Shown piece after piece: positions 8,604 to 18,036 of a DNA stretch of 64,000 bases. Below the pieces are notes generated by a model. It searched no databases, was not told the DNA's origin, and worked only from the letters and a program-made list of their open reading frames with translations. How positions within the stretch are numbered: position 1 is the first letter of the stretch; each line of letters begins with the position of its first letter. The translations under genes were made by a program, and so were the position numbers. Source of the stretch: Flavobacterium proteolyticum (lineage in GTDB: Bacteria > Bacteroidota > Bacteroidia > Flavobacteriales > Flavobacteriaceae); NCBI RefSeq assembly GCF_015223105.1, contig NZ_JADFTZ010000007.1, forward strand, positions 1 through 64,000, read 5' to 3'.

Positions 8604-9290
8604 TTAAGACTCAATATCAGTATTAGAGTCTTCTAAGTTTATGATTTTGTTTTGTATGGCAAAAATGACTAATCCTGCCATATTTTTAGAGTTTGTTTTT
8701 AACAAAAGGTTATTTCTGTGACCATCAACTGTTCTCGTACTTAGGCTTAGCATTTCTCCAATTTCAGCCGAACTGTATTGTTTGCATATCAATTCCAATA
8801 CTTCTTTTTCTCTTTCTGTTAAGAAATCTTCATCTAAAACGGTTCTTGAAGTCGCATTTGAAATCATGTTTTGATGAATTACTTCCATCACGATTTCGTT
8901 GTAATAAAATCCTTTTTGAGCTACTTCATTAACAGTTTTAATCATATCAACTGGTGAAGCATTTTTAACTAAATACGATGCCGCTCCCACGTTAATCATA
9001 TTCGCAATAAAGGATTTCGTATTGTAACTCGTTAAGGCTATGATTCTTATTCCTGGAAATTCTTTGTGAATGAGTTTGGTTGCTTCCACTCCGTTTAATA
9101 ATGGCATTTTTAAATCCATCATAATGATATCGGGAAGTTCGGTGGATGTTTTTAGGTGCTCAACTAACTCACTGCCATTGGAAGCTTCGAAAATAATTTC
9201 AAAATTAGGCTCGCGCTGAAGCAAGAAATAGATTCCTTTTCTGAATAGCTCTTCATCGTCCGCTAAAATAATTTTAATTTTATTTTCCAT
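8604..9290 (-). CDS. NarL/LuxR-type response regulator
   Basis: A 228-residue two-domain regulator. The receiver domain begins KIILADDEELF with the phosphoacceptor aspartate in IIMMDLKMPLLNG (about D59), the switch residues in IIALTSY and the lysine in YLVKNAS. The C-terminal LuxR helix-turn-helix is LTEREKEVLELI with STRTVDGHRNN. Its ATG overlaps the end of the histidine kinase gene, so the two form a cognate pair. Targets are unknown; the direct-repeat palindrome just downstream is a candidate site. Confidence 0.92.
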   Translation of the reverse strand: MENKIKIILADDEELFRKGIYFLLQREPNFEIIFEASNGSELVEHLKTSTELPDIIMMDLKMPLLNGVEATKLIHKEFPGIRIIALTSYNTKSFIANMINVGAASYLVKNASPVDMIKTVNEVAQKGFYYNEIVMEVIHQNMISNATSRTVLDEDFLTEREKEVLELICKQYSSAEIGEMLSLSTRTVDGHRNNLLLKTNSKNMAGLVIFAIQNKIINLEDSNTDIES

Positions 9291-10084
9291 TAGTTGAAAT
9301 TAAACACCATTTTTACTCCTTCATTTGGCTTTGAAGTGAAATTGAAATCTCCTCCTAAGAAGTTAATTCTACTTTCAATGTTCTTCATCCCCAAACCTTT
9401 TTGATTTTCTTCACTTGAACTATCAAAACCCAATCCATTATCAATATAAGTACAGGTTTTTCGGTTATCGAAATTAGTAAATTGGATTGAAATTTCAGTT
9501 GCTTTTCCGTGTCGAAGCGAATTATTTAACAATTCTTGAAGAATGCGAAATATATGTAAATGTTTTTCAACAGGATAGCTTTCGAAGTCAATTTGGTTTT
9601 CGTACGAAACTTTAACAGTTTTGGTGCTATTAAACTCTTCTACGAGTTCTTCAATTCCGGCATGAAGTCCAAATTTCTCTAAAACTGGTGGTAATAAGTC
9701 GTGCGCAATACGTCGAGAATTTTCTAAAGCTTTTTGAGTTAATTCGATGATATTATTGGTAATTTCTAATTGTTCTGTTTCGTTTAGATTGGGAGTTTTC
9801 AATAAATGGCTATTTAAAGAAACAACATTAAGTTTTGAACTAATATCATCATGCAAATCTTGAGCTATTCGTTTACGTTCTTCTTCTTGGGTAATTAAAA
9901 CCGAGTTAAGAAGTTCTTTTTGATGGTCAATTTCTAAGTTTTTCTTATCTACTTCAATTTGAACGATTTTCTTTCTAGAAAAATAGAAAAATAAAATCAG
10001 TACCAAAAACATGGATATAAAAGCAAGTAATATGAAAAATACTCCTTGAATTATTTCGCTATTTTCTAAATTAATTGCGTTCAT
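9290..10084 (-). CDS. Histidine kinase, NarX/DegS type
   Basis: A 264-residue membrane-anchored sensor. One transmembrane helix (about residues 12-34) precedes a short coiled segment, then the HisKA_3 dimerisation box ERKRIAQDLHDDISS with phospho-accepting His78, and the HATPase_c domain with N box LLNNSLRHG and DNGLGFD. There is no extracytoplasmic sensor domain, so the signal may come through the membrane or a partner. The membrane-protein gene upstream overlaps its start by 14 bases and is a plausible sensing partner. Confidence 0.9.
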   Translation of the reverse strand: MNAINLENSEIIQGVFFILLAFISMFLVLILFFYFSRKKIVQIEVDKKNLEIDHQKELLNSVLITQEEERKRIAQDLHDDISSKLNVVSLNSHLLKTPNLNETEQLEITNNIIELTQKALENSRRIAHDLLPPVLEKFGLHAGIEELVEEFNSTKTVKVSYENQIDFESYPVEKHLHIFRILQELLNNSLRHGKATEISIQFTNFDNRKTCTYIDNGLGFDSSSEENQKGLGMKNIESRINFLGGDFNFTSKPNEGVKMVFNFN

Positions 10085-10706
10085 ATTTATTAAAATAAAT
10101 TAATTTCCATTGATAAAAGAAAAATGCAAATTTTATATATTGTAATGTAATGTTTATATTAACCATCAAATCATTTATAGTATCTTCAATATCAAAAATA
10201 ACAACTAACCTATACAATAAGAAAATAAAAGTACTTGTGAATAAATAAAACAATAAGCCAACATTACCATAATAAAATTCAGATTTTTCGCCCAAATTAT
10301 TATATAAATGCATACTCGAATAAATAATCAAAGGCATCGTAGTTAAATACGTTTCAAAAAGATTATACTCAAAAAACAAATTTGGGTTAATAAGATATCG
10401 CGATAATAAAAATATTGGAAGTACAATCAGTAGTATATAAACTGTAAATAACTGCGCTCTTGTTTTTAACAATAAAGAAAAAAAGTAACTTAAGATTACA
10501 AATTGGAACAATTCATAAAAATGGTGCATAAAAACATTATAAATTCTGAACCAGCTATATAAATTTGAGCTAACATAATCTATAGAAAGAACTCCAATTA
10601 AATAAATAGTAAAAATCTTATAGGCTTTTCCATGCTTAAAAAAGCCTATAAGATAAAGTAAGCATAATATTGCTGAAGTAATGTATAAATAAGTTGAGGG
10701 TTTCAA
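10071..10706 (-). CDS. Multi-pass membrane protein, possible sensor partner
   Basis: A 211-residue hydrophobic protein with about six or seven membrane segments and little soluble sequence. Its reading frame overlaps the start of the histidine kinase gene, so translation is coupled. It resembles the 6283-6969 protein in size and in the HFYELFQF / HFYFIFQF motif. I infer that it supplies the sensing portion lacking in the short kinase; no named family was recognised. Confidence 0.7.
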   Translation of the reverse strand: MKPSTYLYITSAILCLLYLIGFFKHGKAYKIFTIYLIGVLSIDYVSSNLYSWFRIYNVFMHHFYELFQFVILSYFFSLLLKTRAQLFTVYILLIVLPIFLLSRYLINPNLFFEYNLFETYLTTMPLIIYSSMHLYNNLGEKSEFYYGNVGLLFYLFTSTFIFLLYRLVVIFDIEDTINDLMVNINITLQYIKFAFFFYQWKLIYFNKYERN

Positions 10707-10715
10707 TATTATTTA

Positions 10716-11024
10716 CTATGGATTATAAAGAGGACTCGTTGGATCACAATTTTTAGGACAAGGTTGAGTTGAATCATAAATTAAGTGACTATCATCTATT
10801 AAATCTTTACCATCTGCATCTACTCCTACAAACATTAATTTTTGTGTTCCTGTTTCATCTACTCCCATGTAAGCTCTAACATTAACAACTCCTTCTGTTG
10901 CTAATAATTCTGTTAAGGCTTCGCCTGGAATCCAATGACCTTTTGCTAAATCTTTTGGAGGGTTAGTTCTCCATGATGTTGCCCATGCTTTGGCTACATC
11001 GAGAGTAATTGTAAAATCTGACAT
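10716..11024 (-). CDS. Hypothetical protein, 102 residues
   Basis: A soluble, acidic protein without a signal peptide. Visible features are DVAKAWATSWR near the N-terminus, a central KLMFVGVDADGKDL and a C-terminal CPKNCDPTSPLYNP with two cysteines. It lies 9 bases upstream of the membrane-protein gene and can be the first gene of an operon with the two-component system. I recognise no function. Confidence 0.7.
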   Translation of the reverse strand: MSDFTITLDVAKAWATSWRTNPPKDLAKGHWIPGEALTELLATEGVVNVRAYMGVDETGTQKLMFVGVDADGKDLIDDSHLIYDSTQPCPKNCDPTSPLYNP

Positions 11025-11079
11025 ATTTTGAGGTTTTTTATAATTGAAATATAAATGTAGTAAAAAAAGTAATAAAAAA

Positions 11080-11098
11080 AACAGGCTGATGGCCTGTT
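11080..11098 (-). terminator. Terminator after dnaB
   Basis: AACAGGC and GCCTGTT pair around a 5-base loop; on the minus strand a T run follows. It closes the dnaB transcript, which ends at 11121. Confidence 0.75.
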
Positions 11099-11120
11099 TT
11101 TAACATTTTATCTAATTTTC

Positions 11121-12668
11121 TTAAAAAGGAACATCCGAATCATCGTCATAAGAGTTCATCGTACTTCCGAAAGCTTCATTTGGTGTTGGTAAATTTGGAG
11201 TAATAAAAGGATTATTATCATCCAAATTCATCTTAGACGGAAGTGCGTCAAAAGGCGTACTAAAATCGTCTAAGTTGTCAAACTTACCTAAACTTCCTAC
11301 GAATTTCAATCGGATATTATCCAAACCTCCATTACGGTGTTTTGCTACGATAAATTCGGCTTGACCTTGTGTTGGCGAACGTTCTTCGTCATCCCATTCG
11401 TCAATTTTATAATATTCTGGACGGTAAATGAACGACACGATATCGGCATCTTGCTCAATCGCTCCAGACTCCCTCAAATCGGAAAGTAAAGGACGTTTAC
11501 TAGATCCACGTGTTTCCACCGCACGCGATAACTGAGAAAGTGCAATTACTGGAACGTTCAACTCTTTTGCTAATGCTTTTAAGTTTCGAGAAATAGTTGA
11601 AATTTCTTGTTCACGATTTCCGCCTCCTTTTCCATTTCCACCTGCTGTCATCAACTGAAGGTAATCGATTACAATCATTTTGATTCCATATTGAGATGAA
11701 AGTCGTCTTGCTTTTGCACGTAAATCAAAAATCGATAACGATGGTGTATCATCAATAAACAAAGGAGCTTTTTCTAAGTCTTTAACTTTAATAGACAATT
11801 GCTCCCATTCATGTTTTTCTAATTTTCCTGTTCTTAATTTTTCCGATGACAATCCTGTTTCAGACGAAATCAAACGTGTAATTAACTGTACAGATGACAT
11901 CTCTAATGAGAAAAATGCTACTGGCGCACCATAATCGATAGCCATATTTCGAGCCATTGATAAGGTGAAAGCCGTTTTACCCATACCAGGACGAGCTGCC
12001 ACAATAATTAAATCGGAAGGTTGCCAACCCGAAGTCAATTTATCCAAATCGTGAAAACCTGTTGGAATTCCACTCAAACCTTCTTTGCCTGCAATTTCTT
12101 CAATTCGCTTTTTGGCTTGAATTACCAAACTTTGTGCGGTTTCCGAACTACGTTTGATATTTCCTTGCGTTACTTCGTATAATTTGGATTCGGCTTTATC
12201 TAATAAATCGAATACATCTGTTGATTCATCATACGATTCTTCAATTATTTCGCTTGAAATTTTAATTAAACTTCTTTGGATAAATTTTTGAAGAATAATA
12301 CGTGAATGAAACTCAATATGAGCAGAAGATGATATCTTTTGCGTTAGCTGAATCAAGTAAAAATCACCACCTGAAAGTTCTAGTTTTCCGTTTTTCTTTA
12401 ATTGAGCCGAAACGGTTAATAAGTCAATAGGCTGTGTTTCGTTAAACAACTGAACAATAGCCTCAAAAATGTACTTGTGCGCGTCTTTATAAAAGGCATC
12501 TGGTTGTAAAATATCAATTACTTCATCTACCCCTTTTTTATCAATCATCATAGCGCCAAGTACCGCTTCTTCTAGGTCTAACGCCTGAGGAGGTAGTTTT
12601 CCTTTTTCCAAATTGATAATAGTAGTTTTATCTACTTTTATCGGGTTCATATTTCTGACATTTTCCAT
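11121..12668 (-). CDS. dnaB: Replicative DNA helicase DnaB
   Basis: Hexameric 5'-3' helicase of the replication fork. The 515 residues hold an N-terminal primase-interaction domain (PPQALDLEEAVLGAMM), a linker, and the RecA-like core with Walker A AARPGMGKTAF, Walker B VIDYLQLM, HREQEIS-type residues and the DLRESGAIEQDAD motif. The C-terminal 50 residues are acidic and asparagine-rich, ending DDDSDVPF. No intein is present. The start used is MENVRNMNPIKVD; a second Met six residues on is possible. Confidence 0.97.
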   Translation of the reverse strand: MENVRNMNPIKVDKTTIINLEKGKLPPQALDLEEAVLGAMMIDKKGVDEVIDILQPDAFYKDAHKYIFEAIVQLFNETQPIDLLTVSAQLKKNGKLELSGGDFYLIQLTQKISSSAHIEFHSRIILQKFIQRSLIKISSEIIEESYDESTDVFDLLDKAESKLYEVTQGNIKRSSETAQSLVIQAKKRIEEIAGKEGLSGIPTGFHDLDKLTSGWQPSDLIIVAARPGMGKTAFTLSMARNMAIDYGAPVAFFSLEMSSVQLITRLISSETGLSSEKLRTGKLEKHEWEQLSIKVKDLEKAPLFIDDTPSLSIFDLRAKARRLSSQYGIKMIVIDYLQLMTAGGNGKGGGNREQEISTISRNLKALAKELNVPVIALSQLSRAVETRGSSKRPLLSDLRESGAIEQDADIVSFIYRPEYYKIDEWDDEERSPTQGQAEFIVAKHRNGGLDNIRLKFVGSLGKFDNLDDFSTPFDALPSKMNLDDNNPFITPNLPTPNEAFGSTMNSYDDDSDVPF

Positions 12669-12760
12669 ATTGCGAAGTTAACCAAAATTTACAAAAAAAC
12701 GTTTTGAGTTCTTAATACCCAACTGTTAATAACTCAAATTTATTGTTGATAAGCCAAAAA

Positions 12761-12787
12761 AAATCCGAAACTTATGGCTTCGGATTT
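12761..12787 (-). terminator. Terminator after accA
   Basis: AAATCCGAA (12761-12769) pairs with TTCGGATTT (12779-12787); the minus strand continues with eight T. It terminates accA transcription before dnaB. Confidence 0.75.
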
Positions 12788-12811
12788 TTATTTATATTTG
12801 GAAACAAGTGA

Positions 12812-13765
12812 TTACTCTTTGAATTCACCCATTTTGCTATATTTATCCATTCGTTGTGCCACCAAATCTTTTGTTGATAAATCTTTTAACTCATTAAAAG
12901 CTTTAGTTACATACTCAGCAACCGATTTAAATGTAGTTTCTTTGTCGTAGTGAGCACCACCAAGCGGTTCTGGAATAATATCATCTATTAAACCTTGTTT
13001 TTTCATATCAAATGAAGTTAATTTCAAGGCTTCAGCAGCTTGCTCTTTGTATTCCCAACTTCTCCATAAAATTGATGAACATGATTCTGGAGAAATTACA
13101 GAATACCATGTGTTTTCTAACATATATACTCTATCGCCAACTCCAATTCCTAATGCTCCACCCGAAGCTCCTTCTCCAATAATAATTGAAATAATAGGAG
13201 TTTTCAAACGAGCCATTTCGAAAATATTTCTTGCAATAGCTTCACCTTGACCTCGCTCTTCCGCTTCTAAACCTGGATAAGCTCCTGGAGTGTCGATTAA
13301 TGTTAATACAGGAATATTGAATTTCTCTGCCATTTTCATTAAACGTAATGCTTTTCTGTACCCTTCAGGATTTGCCATCCCGAAGTTTCTGTATTGACGC
13401 ATTTTAGTATTAATACCTTTTTGCTGTCCAATAATCATGAACGATTGTCCGTTGATTTGACCTAATCCACCAATCATCGCTTTGTCATCTTTGAAACTTC
13501 TGTCTCCAAAAAGTTCTAAAAACGTTCCTTTAGTAATATTAGTAATATGTTCTAATGTATAAGGACGATTGGGATGACGTGATAACTGTACACGTTGCCA
13601 AGCCGTAAGGTTTTTGTATATTTTTTTCTTAGTTTCTTCTAATTTCTTCTCAATTTGCTTACATGTGTTAGACACATCAACATCTGATTCTTGACCAATG
13701 ATTTGACATTTATCTAATTGGTCTTCAAGCTCTTTAATTGGTAATTCAAAATCTAAATATTCCAT
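12812..13765 (-). CDS. accA: Acetyl-CoA carboxylase carboxyltransferase, alpha subunit
   Basis: Transfers the carboxyl group from biotin carrier protein to acetyl-CoA with AccD, the first committed step of fatty acid synthesis. The 317-residue length and motifs are typical: [57 protein letters not shown] and the [12 protein letters not shown] oxyanion loop. It is transcribed alone with its own terminator. Confidence 0.96.
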   Translation of the reverse strand: MEYLDFELPIKELEDQLDKCQIIGQESDVDVSNTCKQIEKKLEETKKKIYKNLTAWQRVQLSRHPNRPYTLEHITNITKGTFLELFGDRSFKDDKAMIGGLGQINGQSFMIIGQQKGINTKMRQYRNFGMANPEGYRKALRLMKMAEKFNIPVLTLIDTPGAYPGLEAEERGQGEAIARNIFEMARLKTPIISIIIGEGASGGALGIGVGDRVYMLENTWYSVISPESCSSILWRSWEYKEQAAEALKLTSFDMKKQGLIDDIIPEPLGGAHYDKETTFKSVAEYVTKAFNELKDLSTKDLVAQRMDKYSKMGEFKE

Positions 13766-13836
13766 AATCGGTTTATTAGGGTTTGTGTTTGTTGTGACAA
13801 AGATAAAATTTTCAATTAACTTTAGTAAACTTATCG

Positions 13837-14724
13837 TTAATTAGTTGTTACTTTTTTATAACTTTTTGCAATTCCATTAGCTATAACAGTGGCTAATATT
13901 ATAAGCGCACCTACATAAAACAAAGATGTCATTTCTTCACCATCTTTAAATATTAGTAACGCTAAAATGATTCCGTAAATAGGCTCTAAATTGATAGTTA
14001 ACATTACCGTAAAGGGACTCAAGAATTTCATCACTTTTACTGATGCTGAAAATGCATAAGCTGTACAAATGGAAGATAGCAAGAACAACCAAATCAGGTC
14101 GTTTACAGAAAGTGCAAAGAAAGCAGGCGTAAAACTTCCAGCAAAAAACAAGTAAATGCTGATGAAGAAAACACCGCTCGATAATTCGTAAAGCGAAATG
14201 ATATTCGGATCGTATTCTTTAGCATATTTTCCATTAATAACAGAAAATAAAGCCGATAAAAACGCAGAAGAAACGGCTAAATAAATTCCTGTTTTGTATT
14301 TAGTTTCTACATTAAAAATAATTCCCAATCCTATTACCACAATTACACCGAAAAGCAATTCGTACCAAATAATTTTTCTTTTGTGAATAATGGGTTCTAA
14401 AATGGAAGCAAAAAAGGCTCCTGTTGACAAACAAGCTAATGTAATTGAAACATTGGAAACTTTAATTGCTTGGTAAAATGTAAGCCAATGGGCTGCAATG
14501 ATAATTCCGGAAACGATAAATCCAACAAGTACATTGAATGGAACTTTCATTTTCTCTTTATTAAAAAGCACTACAAAAGTCATGATGACTGATGCAAAAA
14601 GCATGCGGTACCAAACTAAATCTAAGGCTTCCAAAGAAATTAACTTTCCAAGAATGGCTGTAAATCCCCATATAAATACAATTACATGAAGATGTAAGTA
14701 GCTTTTTAAGTTATCGTTTTGCAT
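13837..14724 (-). CDS. EamA/DMT-family transporter
   Basis: A 295-residue inner-membrane protein with about ten hydrophobic helices in two EamA repeats; the first starts [16 protein letters not shown] and the second around [10 protein letters not shown]. Members of this drug/metabolite transporter superfamily export metabolites or amino acids, but the substrate cannot be read from sequence. Its start overlaps the end of the permease gene upstream by 14 bases, so the two are cotranscribed. Confidence 0.88.
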   Translation of the reverse strand: MQNDNLKSYLHLHVIVFIWGFTAILGKLISLEALDLVWYRMLFASVIMTFVVLFNKEKMKVPFNVLVGFIVSGIIIAAHWLTFYQAIKVSNVSITLACLSTGAFFASILEPIIHKRKIIWYELLFGVIVVIGLGIIFNVETKYKTGIYLAVSSAFLSALFSVINGKYAKEYDPNIISLYELSSGVFFISIYLFFAGSFTPAFFALSVNDLIWLFLLSSICTAYAFSASVKVMKFLSPFTVMLTINLEPIYGIILALLIFKDGEEMTSLFYVGALIILATVIANGIAKSYKKVTTN

Positions 14725-15802
14725 TGCGTAGTAAATAAGCTGCTAAGATTCCGAAAACAATATTAGGAAACCAAACAGCTAATAATGGAGGAATACTAGA
14801 TTTTTCTGCTAAGGTTCCGAAAACTTTATCAAAGAAAATAAACGTAAAAGCAATAACTATACCGATAGCAAGATTAACTCCCATTCCTCCTCTTCGCTTC
14901 ATAGAAGAAACAGCAACAGCAATAATAGTTAAAATAAATGCAGAAATTGGTAAACTAAATTTTTTATGAAATACTACTAAGTACGTATTAATGTTTGCAT
15001 TACCTCTCTCTCTTTCTTTATTTATGAAAGCATTTAATTGTCCTATTGTCATAGTTTCGGCAACATAAACTACAGGAGTTAAATCATCAGGTTCAAAATC
15101 ATATTCTTTAGTGATTTTTTCACTAGAAGTTATTTGATCATCGTTTTCTCCAACAATTCTTTGGTTATAGTTAAACAGCATATATCGTTTTGTAACATCG
15201 TTATAACGAATTCGATTAGCAGTTACTTTTTCAACCAAAACATTATCTCTAAATTTTTCAAAAGTAAAATTAAAACCTGTTTGCGATAAATAGTTGTAAT
15301 TACTTACATAGATATTTTCTTCTATTTTACCCTCTTTTTTTATTTGTCTGAAAATATCCGAAGTTTCGCGTGTTTTATTATTGTTCCCCTTTAAATATTC
15401 GTATCTAAAATCATTAAATCCTTTACTTGCTTTTGGCACCAAAAAGAAACCCATAATTAAAGCAAAAATAGAAACGATTATTGCACCAAATATAAAAGGA
15501 CGAAGAAATCTAGAAAATGAAATTCCTGAACTTAAAATAGCAATAATTTCAGTGTTGTTGGCTAATTTGGAAGTAAACCAAATAATAGATAAAAACAAGA
15601 AAATTGGAAACAATAAATTGGCAAAGTATATCGTAAAATCTCCATAATATACAAGAACAGCAGATAACGGAACTTTCCGCTCAATCATTCTGTTTACTTT
15701 TTCAGATACATCAATAGTAATTCCAATAGGAATAAAAAGTATTAACATTACTGAAAATGTTACCAGATAGCGCTTTAATATGTATTTATCTATTATTTTC
15801 AT
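14711..15802 (-). CDS. LptF/LptG-family permease (YjgP/YjgQ)
   Basis: A 363-residue inner-membrane subunit of the lipopolysaccharide export ABC transporter. The start DKYILKRYLVTF is characteristic, followed by three N-terminal helices, a periplasmic beta-rich domain (about residues 120-260) and three C-terminal helices including FSLPISAFILTIIAVAVS. The sequence does not decide between LptF and LptG. It is followed by the DMT gene with a 14-base overlap and preceded by tgt in the same direction. Confidence 0.9.
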   Translation of the reverse strand: MKIIDKYILKRYLVTFSVMLILFIPIGITIDVSEKVNRMIERKVPLSAVLVYYGDFTIYFANLLFPIFLFLSIIWFTSKLANNTEIIAILSSGISFSRFLRPFIFGAIIVSIFALIMGFFLVPKASKGFNDFRYEYLKGNNNKTRETSDIFRQIKKEGKIEENIYVSNYNYLSQTGFNFTFEKFRDNVLVEKVTANRIRYNDVTKRYMLFNYNQRIVGENDDQITSSEKITKEYDFEPDDLTPVVYVAETMTIGQLNAFINKERERGNANINTYLVVFHKKFSLPISAFILTIIAVAVSSMKRRGGMGVNLAIGIVIAFTFIFFDKVFGTLAEKSSIPPLLAVWFPNIVFGILAAYLLRNAKR

Positions 15803-15886
15803 TTTATAATTTAGAAGTTAGAATTTAGAATTTAGAATAATGAATACTTAAATTTTCTTCAAATTTCTAAATTCTGAATTCCAAAT

Positions 15887-17017
15887 TTATAATCGTTGAC
15901 TCATTTGAATCACCATTTTATCTTTCCATTCTCTAAATGTTCCGGCAATAATTTGTCTTCTTGCTTCACGAACTAACCACATGTAAAAACCTAAATTATG
16001 AATAGTAGCAATTTGTTTAGCCAAAAATTCATCAGCAGCAAACAAGTGTCTAAGATACGCTTTTGAATATTCAGTATCTACCCAAGTGTGTCCCATTTCG
16101 TCAATTGGCGAAAAATCGGCTTCCCACTTTTTGTTTTTCATATTCATTGTTCCATGCGCTGTAAACAACATTCCGTTTCTGGCGTTACGTGTTGGCATCA
16201 CACAATCAAACATATCAATTCCTAACGCAATATTCTCTAAAATATTGATTGGCGTTCCTACACCCATTAAATATCTAGGTTTATCTTCTGGAAGAATTGC
16301 GGTTACTACTTCCGTCATAGCGTACATTTCTTCTGCTGGTTCTCCCACAGAAAGACCGCCAATTGCGTTTCCTTGAGCACCTGCATTTGCAATATATTCT
16401 GCCGATTGTTCTCTTAAATCTTTATACGTACTTCCTTGAACAATTGGAAAAAATGTTTGTTCGTAACCGTATTTAAATGGTAATTTTTCTAAATGATTGA
16501 TACATCTGTCTAACCAACGATGTGTCATGTGCATCGAACGTTTTGCATAACGGTAATCACATGGATACGGTGTACATTCGTCAAAAGCCATGATAATATC
16601 AGCGCCAATAGTACGTTGAATTTCCATTACATTTTCAGGTGAAAAGAAATGGTACGAACCATCAATATGCGATTTAAACTTAACCCCTTCTTCTTTAATT
16701 TTTCTATTTGAAGAAAGAGAATACACTTGATATCCACCTGAATCGGTTAAGATATTTCTATCCCAATTCATAAATTTATGCAAACCTCCAGCCGCTTCTA
16801 AAATTTTGGTTTGAGGTCTTAAATATAAATGATAGGTATTTCCTAAAATAATATCTGGATTAATATCGTCTCTTAGCTCACGTTGGTGCACTCCTTTAAC
16901 AGAAGCTACGGTTCCTACGGGCATAAAAATTGGGGTTTCTATAACACCGTGATCGGTTGTTATTTTTCCAGCTCTGGCTTTACTTTTTGGGTCTTTGGTA
17001 ATTAAATCAAACTTCAT
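15887..17017 (-). CDS. tgt: tRNA-guanine transglycosylase (queuine tRNA-ribosyltransferase)
   Basis: Exchanges guanine 34 for preQ1 in GUN-anticodon tRNAs. The 376 residues have the TIM-barrel motifs LTDSGGYQVYSLS (catalytic base Asp), GGLSVGEP, YLMGVGTP and the nucleophile region FDCVMPTRNARNG. The usual zinc ligands, a CxCxxC before the YLRHL motif, are absent: the stretch reads GHTWVDTEYSKAYLRHL, while the last ligand-type His in ATIHN remains. As I recall this is shared by other Bacteroidota Tgt proteins. It probably shares a transcript with the LptF/LptG gene. Confidence 0.94.
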   Translation of the reverse strand: MKFDLITKDPKSKARAGKITTDHGVIETPIFMPVGTVASVKGVHQRELRDDINPDIILGNTYHLYLRPQTKILEAAGGLHKFMNWDRNILTDSGGYQVYSLSSNRKIKEEGVKFKSHIDGSYHFFSPENVMEIQRTIGADIIMAFDECTPYPCDYRYAKRSMHMTHRWLDRCINHLEKLPFKYGYEQTFFPIVQGSTYKDLREQSAEYIANAGAQGNAIGGLSVGEPAEEMYAMTEVVTAILPEDKPRYLMGVGTPINILENIALGIDMFDCVMPTRNARNGMLFTAHGTMNMKNKKWEADFSPIDEMGHTWVDTEYSKAYLRHLFAADEFLAKQIATIHNLGFYMWLVREARRQIIAGTFREWKDKMVIQMSQRL

Positions 17018-17124
17018 ATTGTGCTTTTACGAACGGCAAAGATAATTTATTTTAGAATTTAGAAATTGGAATTTAGAATTATTTATGATTAACACTCATT
17101 ATTAATAACTTCTAACAAAATGAT

Positions 17125-17155
17125 TTGTACCGCCAAAAAAATAAAATTACTTTTG
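17125..17155 (+). promoter_or_regulatory. Transketolase promoter
   Basis: TTG (17125-17127), 20 bases, then TACTTTTG (17148-17155) followed by CATCC. It matches the Bacteroidota housekeeping promoter and lies 31 bases before the first transketolase ATG. Confidence 0.7.
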
Positions 17156-17186
17156 CATCCAATTAACATACATATATCTTTTTATA

Positions 17187-18032
17187 ATGTCTAACACGCA
17201 ACAACTACAAGATTTTACAACACAAGTTCGAAGAGATATTCTTCGTATGGTTCATGCCGTAAATTCAGGTCACCCAGGAGGTTCTTTGGGATGTGCTGAG
17301 TTTTTGGTTACCCTTTACCAAGACGTTATGAAACGTAACGAAGGTTTTGATATGAACGGAATTGGTGAGGATTTATTCTTCTTATCAAACGGACATATTT
17401 CTCCTGTTTTCTATAGTGTTTTAGCTAGAAGCGGTTACTTTCCAGTAGCAGAATTAGCGACTTTCAGAAAATTAAATTCTAGATTACAAGGTCACCCAAC
17501 GACTCATGAAGGTTTACCTGGAGTTCGTATGGCATCGGGTTCATTAGGACAAGGTTTATCGGTTGCTATTGGTGCTGCGCAAGCTAAAAAATTGAATAAC
17601 GATAACCATTTGGTTTTTGCTCTTTTAGGTGATGGTGAATTACAAGAAGGACAAAACTGGGAAGCAATTATGTATGCTTCAGCAAAAAAAGTAGACAACT
17701 TAATTGCAACAATCGACTTAAACGGAAAGCAAATTGACGGAACTACAGACGAAGTTTTGGCAATGGGAAGCGTAAAAGCAAAGTTTGAAGCATTCGATTG
17801 GATTGTTTTAGAAATCAAAGAAGGAAACAACATTGACGCTATCAAAGCTGGTTTGACTGATGCAAAATCGAAATCAGGTAACGGAAAACCGGTTTGTATT
17901 TTATTGCATACCGAAATGGGTAATGGTGTAGATTTTATGATGCACACACACGCTTGGCATGGTAAAGCGCCAAATGATGAGCAATTAGCAAAAGCGTTAG
18001 AACAAAATGTTGAAACTTTAGGAGACTACTAG
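17187..18032 (+). CDS. Transketolase, N-terminal (TPP-binding) subunit
   Basis: First half of a split transketolase that moves two-carbon units between sugar phosphates in the non-oxidative pentose phosphate pathway. The 281 residues carry HAVNSGHPGGSLGCAEF, the SNGHISPVFYSVL segment, GSLGQGLSVAIGAA and the thiamine-diphosphate motif GDGELQEGQNWEA, ending with HTHAWHGKAPND. The C-terminal half is encoded 4 bases downstream. The split form is normal in many Bacteroidota and archaea. Confidence 0.94.
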   Translation: MSNTQQLQDFTTQVRRDILRMVHAVNSGHPGGSLGCAEFLVTLYQDVMKRNEGFDMNGIGEDLFFLSNGHISPVFYSVLARSGYFPVAELATFRKLNSRLQGHPTTHEGLPGVRMASGSLGQGLSVAIGAAQAKKLNNDNHLVFALLGDGELQEGQNWEAIMYASAKKVDNLIATIDLNGKQIDGTTDEVLAMGSVKAKFEAFDWIVLEIKEGNNIDAIKAGLTDAKSKSGNGKPVCILLHTEMGNGVDFMMHTHAWHGKAPNDEQLAKALEQNVETLGDY

Positions 18033-18036
18033 AATT

